This document shows, piece by piece, positions 58,477 to 64,000 of a stretch of 64,000 nt of DNA (within the stretch, counting starts at the first letter, position 1; every line of letters begins with the position of its first letter). The notes beneath the pieces were generated by a model. It was not told the DNA's origin and made no database searches. It saw only the letters and a list, made by a program, of their open reading frames with translations. Origin of the DNA: Oscillospiraceae bacterium (GTDB lineage: Bacteria > Bacillota > Clostridia > Oscillospirales > Oscillospiraceae); assembly GCA_015067495.1 (NCBI GenBank), contig SVMI01000003.1, positions 62,001-126,000 of the forward strand, read 5' to 3'. The position numbers and the translations under genes were made by a program.

Positions 58477-60474
58477 TTATTTACAGATGAGAATGCAGCT
58501 CTCGAGACCGCAAAGGGTTTCTTCAATCACATAGCCGGTTTCGGTTTTGCGATAGTTCGGTGTGTATCCATCAGGATGGGACGGGGTGATGATTTCAAGC
58601 TGCGTAAAGACCGCATCCGTTTCGATGTGCAGCGATTCATAATCGTCATCGCAGAAGTTTACAAGCATGAGGATCAGTTTTCCGTCCTTGCGGAAGGAAT
58701 AGGGTGCCACGTTTTCTTCCGTGACGAAGAATTTGTCGGCAAGCAATCCGCTTTTGTTCATTGCCTGCTTGATCACGTGTTCCCGCAGGGGATGGTACAT
58801 GCCGTAGGGAATCGGTTCGGTACGGTTATACTTGTGCGGTTCGATGAAGGCGTTTCCAACGACAGTCATACCGGCGCCGAAGGGCTGCTCATAAGCATCC
58901 ATCATGGTGGTGTAGGCTGTTTTCTCCCGGTTGCCATAGGTGACATGCACATAATCGCCCGTGCCGAAGAAGCTGGTTGCCCTCATCTTGGTGATGCCGT
59001 ACAGCTTTTCGCCGGTGCAGAGCTGTTCAAAGGTCTTGATGCTCTTTCGCTCCACAAAGCATTCGTAGCCATCGGCGTCGATCAGCTGCTGCAGACCCAT
59101 GTCAAACAGCGCTTCCACACCATTGCCGTTGAGGATGACGAAGTTATTCGCAAAGAGCTTTTCTATCTGCGTCTTGGAAAGGGAACGAAGTACTTGTCCG
59201 TCTACTGCAACCACTCCACCCGTCATATCCGCATCTGCGCTGTAGTGGCAGTTGACGCCCAGCAGGGCAAGCCATGCCATCAGCTCGCCGGTGGTGTCGG
59301 TGAAACCGTTGATGTAATCGCCGCTGTCTGCCTTTGCGGTGTACGCCACGTCCTCGTTGACAAGAACTGCCACACCCGTCATATCGGCAGGGGAGAGCTT
59401 CAATTCCTCAGCCCGGCTCAAATACGGCTTGATGGAAGCGTACATTTTGGCAAGGCGCTCGTAGTTGATCGCGCCGTTGCCGTTGAACTCGAAAATAGAA
59501 AAGGTCGAGCCGGAAAGAAGCAGGGGAATCGCGTTCAGCTGCTGAAATTTGTTGAAACGGACGCTCTTGGTGTAGTTGCCGTGGGGGTTGTTCTCGATCT
59601 CCGTCACACAATTGGCGGTATTGTCGGTCAGATAGCGGTTGAGCATCGACCAACAGTGCAGGCGAGTGCCGCTTTGCTGGGGGGAGAACTGACGGGGAAC
59701 ACCGGTGGTGATGCGGTTGAAAGGCTTTTCCCGTCCGTCGGATGCAAGAGTTTTGAAAAATGCGGGATAGCGTCTGCCTTCTTCAAGATAGGCACCGCCG
59801 GTCATCAGACCGAAGCAGCGCTGATCCACGTGGTCAGCGATATACTGCAGTGTGTCCTCCATGGTCTCGCGGCTGATGTCCACAAATGCTTTTCTGGCGG
59901 CGGCATCGGTGCCAATCAGCCTGACAAAGGTCTCTCGGTCATAGGAAGTGCCGAGCCGCTCGTTATAAAGGCGCATGTGTTCCTCACAGAAGCAGCCCCG
60001 TTTGATGTTTTTTGCAGAGCCATGTCCGTGCAGGCGGAAGTCATCTTCCAGCCAGATTGTGTCGGGCTGAATGGCTTCTACATAGAAGTTCAGCAGCTCT
60101 GCGTAGTATTTCCGCCAGTTTTCGCAAGCGGGGCAGGCGACCATTTCCGCCGTCGCGCCGTCGTGACCCACAAAGGTGCGGAAATTCTGACCGTCCTTCA
60201 AGGATCTTCCGCCGTCGTAGTGTCCAATGGTCATCCAAGGGTTGAGGGAAACGGTGATGCCCATTTCCTTCAGGTACGTGCTTGCGCGGTTGATGACCTG
60301 CGCATAGGGCTTCGCTTCTTCAATGGTGATGTGACCGATGGCAAGCTCCTCGCAGCCAATGAAGAAAATCACATCGTCGATCTTTGCCTTTTTGCAAAAA
60401 TCAAGCATATTTTCAAGCCGTTCCTCAAAGTCGAGGGTGGGCGGCAGCTGGATTCGCAAATGATAACGGAACAT
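58477..60474 (-). CDS. Putative glycoside hydrolase-like TIM-barrel protein
   Basis: This 665-residue cytosolic protein starts with a barrel: DDVIFFIGCEELAIGHITIEEAKPYAQVI, ITVSLNPWMTIGHYDGG, then TIWLEDDFRLHGHG near residue 145, followed by CFCEEHM. A helix-rich middle and a beta C-terminal domain follow. The layout (active-site acids at strand ends, C-x-C motif after the acidic strand) resembles the 631- and 721-residue enzymes of the carbohydrate locus. No signal peptide is visible. The upstream leader has AAGGAAGGAGA. The substrate is unknown. Confidence 0.6.
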   Translation of the reverse strand: MFRYHLRIQLPPTLDFEERLENMLDFCKKAKIDDVIFFIGCEELAIGHITIEEAKPYAQVINRASTYLKEMGITVSLNPWMTIGHYDGGRSLKDGQNFRTFVGHDGATAEMVACPACENWRKYYAELLNFYVEAIQPDTIWLEDDFRLHGHGSAKNIKRGCFCEEHMRLYNERLGTSYDRETFVRLIGTDAAARKAFVDISRETMEDTLQYIADHVDQRCFGLMTGGAYLEEGRRYPAFFKTLASDGREKPFNRITTGVPRQFSPQQSGTRLHCWSMLNRYLTDNTANCVTEIENNPHGNYTKSVRFNKFQQLNAIPLLLSGSTFSIFEFNGNGAINYERLAKMYASIKPYLSRAEELKLSPADMTGVAVLVNEDVAYTAKADSGDYINGFTDTTGELMAWLALLGVNCHYSADADMTGGVVAVDGQVLRSLSKTQIEKLFANNFVILNGNGVEALFDMGLQQLIDADGYECFVERKSIKTFEQLCTGEKLYGITKMRATSFFGTGDYVHVTYGNREKTAYTTMMDAYEQPFGAGMTVVGNAFIEPHKYNRTEPIPYGMYHPLREHVIKQAMNKSGLLADKFFVTEENVAPYSFRKDGKLILMLVNFCDDDYESLHIETDAVFTQLEIITPSHPDGYTPNYRKTETGYVIEETLCGLESCILICK

Positions 60475-60527
60475 TTTATCTCTCCTTCCTTTGCAGTACT
60501 GTCATTATAGCATCATTCCAAAGTTCG

Positions 60528-61238
60528 TCAAGAAGAAAAGTCCCGTAATTCCTGAAAAAGCCCGACAGCTCCCTTGACACCCAGTGCTTCCGCTTCTGCC
60601 AGCCAAGAGGCAAGCTCGGCGCAGCTTCTGCATAGGCTGAAAACGATCTGCTCCTGTTCAATTTTAATGTGATAACGGCAGTGCAGCGTGTCATCATAAT
60701 GGGGACACGCATCGCAGGTTGTGTACGAAAGGGGAAGATAGTGGGAAGTATCCTTGTCTACAAGAACCTGCGCGCATATGGGTGCGGCATCCAGCCAAAT
60801 CTCCCGGTTTCGGTATGGCTCCAGATATTCCGGGAGCGGCTGCCAGAGGGGTTCAGGCGGCAAAAAGATCGGACAGTCAAGTGTGTCTGCATAGCAGGAA
60901 GACACCACAACGGGGCAGGAAAGGGTTGATACAATGCGCTCGGTCAATGTCCGCAGTCCGTCATGATCCGGGCGCTGAAAATCCAGTAAAAGTGCCGCAG
61001 GATGGAGCTTTGTAACGGCATCGGACAGCTGTGAGAGGATTACATCGCACCCATGATCCTGATAAGGAGTGCTGTCGTCCAAAATCAGCAGGGAGTTAGG
61101 CGGCAGCTGCGCGGGGAAATTGCACAGCCCCTCGCCGCTGGGGGAAAAGTGACACGCCATCCACCCAAGGCGCGTCGGTAGCTGCGTACAGGTGAGAAAT
61201 TCAGCGCCCGTCATGGCAAGATATATGGGAATTGGCAT
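60528..61238 (-). CDS. Protein of unknown function, divergent from yqeG
   Basis: This 236-residue protein starts MPIPIYLAMTGAEFL at 61238, with AAAGGTGG upstream; longer frames cross the yqeG gene and are rejected. The middle has alternating strand-helix features (LLILDDSTPYQDHGCDVI, AALLLDFQRPDHDG, CPVVVSSCYADTLDCPIFLP) that suggest a small barrel or Rossmann-like fold. The C-terminus has a cysteine cluster (CDACPHYDDTLHCRYH, CRSCAEL) that could bind metal. No membrane segment or signal peptide is visible. I do not recognise the family. Confidence 0.7.
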   Translation of the reverse strand: MPIPIYLAMTGAEFLTCTQLPTRLGWMACHFSPSGEGLCNFPAQLPPNSLLILDDSTPYQDHGCDVILSQLSDAVTKLHPAALLLDFQRPDHDGLRTLTERIVSTLSCPVVVSSCYADTLDCPIFLPPEPLWQPLPEYLEPYRNREIWLDAAPICAQVLVDKDTSHYLPLSYTTCDACPHYDDTLHCRYHIKIEQEQIVFSLCRSCAELASWLAEAEALGVKGAVGLFQELRDFSS

Positions 61239-61299
61239 GGACAAAACCCACCTTTCATGATATAATCCCAGCATACCATATGAAAGCGCGGTAATTTTT

Positions 61300-61803
61300 A
61301 TGTCATTTTCCCTGCTGCCAAAGGTTCTGACCGACCGCATTACCGATCTGAGCGTTTCGTTTTTTGAAGAACGGAACATCCGGCTGGTGATGCTGGATTT
61401 TGACAATACCGTTGTGCCATACACCACGAATGAACCGGCGGAGCAGGTGCAGACATGGCTGGAGGAGATCAAGCGTTCTTCCCTGTCGCTGTGCATCCTG
61501 TCAAACTCCCACAAAAGCCGCGTGCGAAAGTTCTGTGAGTGCTACGGCATCGATTGCATCACCCATGCCCGCAAGCCTTTTTCCAAGGGTATCCGCGCCT
61601 GCATGGCACGCTACGGCGCGGAGCCATGGGAATGCGCGCTGATCGGAGATCAGATCTATACGGACGTTCTGGGCGCGAACTGCTGCGGTGTCACATCGAT
61701 CCTTGTGCGGTCGATCCACAATCATACTTTCTGGCTGAAGGCACGTCATGTGCTGGAAAAGCCCTTTATCTATGCTGCAAAGAAAAGGAGACTCAGACTA
61801 TGA
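61300..61803 (+). CDS. yqeG: YqeG-family HAD-type phosphatase
   Basis: This 167-residue HAD-superfamily IIIA protein has MLDFDNTVVPY (residues 31-41), LSNSHKSRV, KPFSKGI and ALIGDQIYTDVLGAN, all four HAD motifs. YqeG is related to mitochondrial PGP phosphatase, so phosphatidylglycerophosphate dephosphorylation is a plausible role. It ends in a basic tail and overlaps the next gene by four bases. Confidence 0.9.
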   Translation: MSFSLLPKVLTDRITDLSVSFFEERNIRLVMLDFDNTVVPYTTNEPAEQVQTWLEEIKRSSLSLCILSNSHKSRVRKFCECYGIDCITHARKPFSKGIRACMARYGAEPWECALIGDQIYTDVLGANCCGVTSILVRSIHNHTFWLKARHVLEKPFIYAAKKRRLRL

Positions 61804-62864
61804 AAAATCTTGAAAAGTACCTGACCCTGCTCGATGGGGAAGTGGATGGTCTGCTGCTGACCAGCCGCTACAGCCGCCACTACGGCGCGGAGTTCGACAT
61901 CGCTGAGGGTGCTGCCATCGTTACGAAAAAGGGCTGCCGCTATTTCACCGACAGCCGTTACATCGAATCCGCGCAGAACGGCATCAAGGGCTTTGAGGTC
62001 ATCGACATCGTCACCGAAAAGGGCTACGTCGGCTGCCTGAACAAAGCCATCGCGGAGTTCGGCGTCAAGACTCTCGGCTACGAGGAGAGCTATCTGACTG
62101 CCCGTGAGCTTTTCACCTATGAAAAAACGCTCAACGCCCGTCTTGTGCCTATGAACGACAAGATCAACGGCTTCCGCGCTGTCAAGGAGGCGTGGGAGCT
62201 TGACCTGATGCGCAAGGCACAGGCGATCGCAGATAAGGCATTTACCGAAGTGCTGACACGCATCAAGCCCGGCATGACCGAGCTGGAGCTGCAGGCGGAG
62301 CTGATCTACTGCCTGTATAAGAACGGCGGTCAGGGTCTGTCCTTTGATCCCATCGTGGTTTCCGGCCCGAATACCAGCCTGCCCCACGGCGTTGCGGGGG
62401 AACGGGTGATTCAGGAAGGGGACTTCATCACCATGGACTTTGGTGTTCTGTATCAGGGCTACTGCTCCGATATGACCCGCACCGTGGCGGTCGGATATGC
62501 AACTGACGAGATGAAGAAGGTCTATGAGACTGTCCTGCAGGCGCAGCTTGCAGGTCTGGCAGCGACCAAGGCGGGCGTACCCGGCTGTGAGATCGATGCT
62601 GCTGCCCGCAAGGTCATCACCGATGCAGGCTATGGCGAATACTTCGGTCACGGCTACGGTCACAGTCTCGGTCTTGAGGTCCACGAGAGTCCCAGCCCCA
62701 ATGCCAGAAATCAGGAGGGCATCCCCGAAAACGCGGTCTGCTCCGCCGAACCCGGCATCTATCTGCCCGGAAAATTCGGCGTCCGCATTGAGGATGTGAC
62801 CATTTTTACAGCTGATGGCTATGAAAACATCACTTTCAGCCCGAAAAATCTGATAATTGTCTAA
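61800..62864 (+). CDS. Aminopeptidase P family (M24) Xaa-Pro peptidase
   Basis: This 354-residue protein has an N-terminal creatinase-like domain (FTDSRYIESAQNG) and an M24 metallopeptidase domain with the two-metal ligands: FITMDFGVLYQGYCSDMTRT, GHGYGHSLGLEVHESP, and CSAEPGIYLPGKFGVRIEDV. It releases N-terminal residues before proline. The start at 61800 uses AAAAGGAGA and gives the ATGA overlap with yqeG; an earlier frame begins in yqeG and is rejected. A PepP-efp pairing is common in Firmicutes. Confidence 0.94.
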   Translation: MKNLEKYLTLLDGEVDGLLLTSRYSRHYGAEFDIAEGAAIVTKKGCRYFTDSRYIESAQNGIKGFEVIDIVTEKGYVGCLNKAIAEFGVKTLGYEESYLTARELFTYEKTLNARLVPMNDKINGFRAVKEAWELDLMRKAQAIADKAFTEVLTRIKPGMTELELQAELIYCLYKNGGQGLSFDPIVVSGPNTSLPHGVAGERVIQEGDFITMDFGVLYQGYCSDMTRTVAVGYATDEMKKVYETVLQAQLAGLAATKAGVPGCEIDAAARKVITDAGYGEYFGHGYGHSLGLEVHESPSPNARNQEGIPENAVCSAEPGIYLPGKFGVRIEDVTIFTADGYENITFSPKNLIIV

Positions 62865-62882
62865 AAAACTTTCGATACCCCC

Positions 62883-62911
62883 TTGAAAAAATCGGATCGA
62901 TAGGTTAAAAT
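62883..62911 (+). promoter_or_regulatory. Promoter of efp
   Basis: TTGAAA (62883-62888) and TAAAAT (62906-62911) are 17 bases apart. A second -10 option, TATACT, overlaps at 62911-62916. Confidence 0.65.
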
Positions 62912-62974
62912 ATACTGGTTAAAATACGTACATTTTAAAACCCGCAAGGGTCATACAATTAGGAGGATATAAAA

Positions 62975-63538
62975 ATGATTTCTGCAGGCGATATTAGAAA
63001 TGGTATTACCTTCGAGATGGACGGCAAGGTTATGCAGGTCATCGAATTCCAGCACGTCAAGCCCGGCAAGGGTGCTGCTTTCGTTCGTGTCAAGATGCGC
63101 AACGTCATCACCGGCGGCGTGACTGAAACCAGCCTGAACCCCTCTGCAAAGTTCCCCACCGCTTTCGTTGAGAGAAAGAAGATGGAGTACTCCTACAACG
63201 ACGGCGAGCTGTACTACTTCATGGACCCCGAGACCTACGATATGGTTCCCCTGAATGCTGACGTTCTGGGCGACGGCTTCAAGTTCGTCAAGGAAAACGA
63301 CGTTTGCACCATCATGAGCTACAAGGGCAACGTCTTCGGCGTTGAAGTTCCCAACTTTGTTGACCTGGTCGTCACTAAGACCGAACCCGGCTTTGCCGGC
63401 AACACCGCCACCAACGTTACCAAGCCCGCAACTGTTGAGACCGGCGCTGAGATCAAGGTGCCTCTCTTTATCAACGAGGGCGACAAGGTTCAGATCGATA
63501 CCCGTACCGGCGAATATCTGGGCCGCTCCAAGGCTTAA
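62975..63538 (+). CDS. efp: Elongation factor P
   Basis: EF-P relieves ribosome stalling at proline runs. The 187-residue protein has the KOW-like N-domain with [14 protein letters not shown], placing K32 at the tip where Bacillus EF-P carries a 5-aminopentanol modification. Two OB domains follow, ending [23 protein letters not shown] precedes the ATG. It is followed after 30 bases by the CD1247-type gene. Confidence 0.97.
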   Translation: MISAGDIRNGITFEMDGKVMQVIEFQHVKPGKGAAFVRVKMRNVITGGVTETSLNPSAKFPTAFVERKKMEYSYNDGELYYFMDPETYDMVPLNADVLGDGFKFVKENDVCTIMSYKGNVFGVEVPNFVDLVVTKTEPGFAGNTATNVTKPATVETGAEIKVPLFINEGDKVQIDTRTGEYLGRSKA

Positions 63539-63568
63539 TATTTATCCAACCCCGAAAGGAGAAGCATT

Positions 63569-64000
63569 ATGACGATTTCCGAAAAAGCTGCCTATTTGAA
63601 GGGCCTCATGGATGGCTTGAACCTCGACACCGAAAAGGATGAGGGCAAGATGATCGCAGCCATTGTAGACCTGCTTGGCGATGTGACCAAGAAGCTGACG
63701 GCTGTGGAGGATACCACGATCGCCATCTCCGACGAACTGGATGAGATCGAAGAAGATCTCGACGCAATCGAAGACTTCATCCTCGATGAGGATGACGACG
63801 ATGACTACGACGATGACGATGATGATTACGACGAGTACGAAGATGACGAAGACTACGATGAGGAAGGCTTCGACTTCGGCGACGAGGACAGCATCATTTA
63901 CGAGGTGCAGTGCGCCTGCGGCGAGATCATCAACTTCGACGAAGAGACCCTCGAGCAGGGCGGCATGACCTGCCCCAACTGTGGCGAATCCCTTGAGTTC
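63569..64000 (+). CDS. CD1247-family protein, cut by window end
   Basis: The first 144 codons are visible and the frame runs off the window. The N-terminus MTISEKAAYLKGLMDGLNLD with following amphipathic helices (IIAAIVDLLGDVTKKL... AISDELDEIEEDLDAIEDF) is the CD1247 N-terminal domain of Clostridia. A run of about 30 almost purely acidic residues follows. A zinc-ribbon-like pair then appears (CACGEIINF and CPNCGESLEF). AAAGGAGA precedes the ATG. The function is unknown; the gene follows efp here. Confidence 0.82.
   Translation, partial: MTISEKAAYLKGLMDGLNLDTEKDEGKMIAAIVDLLGDVTKKLTAVEDTTIAISDELDEIEEDLDAIEDFILDEDDDDDYDDDDDDYDEYEDDEDYDEEGFDFGDEDSIIYEVQCACGEIINFDEETLEQGGMTCPNCGESLEF

Overview
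The window looks like a chromosome segment from a spore-forming member of the Clostridia, most likely an uncultured gut-type Oscillospirales (inference). The support is spoIVA, a PdaA-type cortex deacetylase, a CD1247-family protein, HprK-type catabolite control, the order smc-ftsY-rdgB-yhbY-yqeK-rsfS-leuS, and cohesin/dockerin modules. Base composition is moderately GC-rich by eye and even throughout. I see no insertion sequence, prophage, CRISPR array, tRNA or rRNA. Genes are dense, and no gene-free stretch exceeds about 300 bases.

1-7.9 kb: rsmA; a divergent pair of small genes, one a ribbon-helix-helix protein facing probable operator boxes; a minus-strand operon of O-acetylhomoserine sulfhydrylase, tcdA, lrgA and lrgB; a membrane-tethered XRE/LiaF-like regulator; and a LURP-one-related gene leading into luxS and mtnN (methyl cycle, AI-2). 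7.9-17.1 kb: housekeeping genes, with spoIVA, DUF177-rpmF, der-plsY-gpsA, rpmB, an MFS transporter, a TtcA-type thiolase and rplM-rpsI.

17.2-31.7 kb: a carbohydrate locus. It has a lipoprotein, a GH2-like enzyme, a GH20/GH84-like barrel, a binding-protein ABC importer with two permeases but no ATPase, a 2-hydroxyacid dehydrogenase, a YesL protein and a sugar epimerase. A divergent DUF4838 plus SGNH hydrolase pair follows. The enzymes lack signal peptides, so imported glycosides are probably processed inside the cell. hprK follows directly.

31.8-40.5 kb: hprK-rluA, a CBS protein, an XRE membrane protein overlapping the 5-formyl-THF cyclo-ligase gene, several small conserved genes (including a 57-residue Cys protein), a lipoprotein with a degenerate metallopeptidase motif, and mnmA.

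40.7-48.8 kb: a cell-surface segment. A secreted GH24 lysozyme ends in a dockerin. Directly downstream lies a membrane-anchored protein with an N-terminal cohesin-like domain, a plausible surface docking pair. Next come a Na+ pump beta subunit with a 44-residue gamma-like partner, and two polysaccharide deacetylases. This is the most interesting part of the window.

49-64 kb: smc, ftsY, rdgB, yhbY, yqeK, rsfS, leuS, rpsU, a cytoplasmic glycosidase-like barrel, an unknown protein, yqeG, an aminopeptidase P homologue, efp and a CD1247-family gene cut by the window edge.
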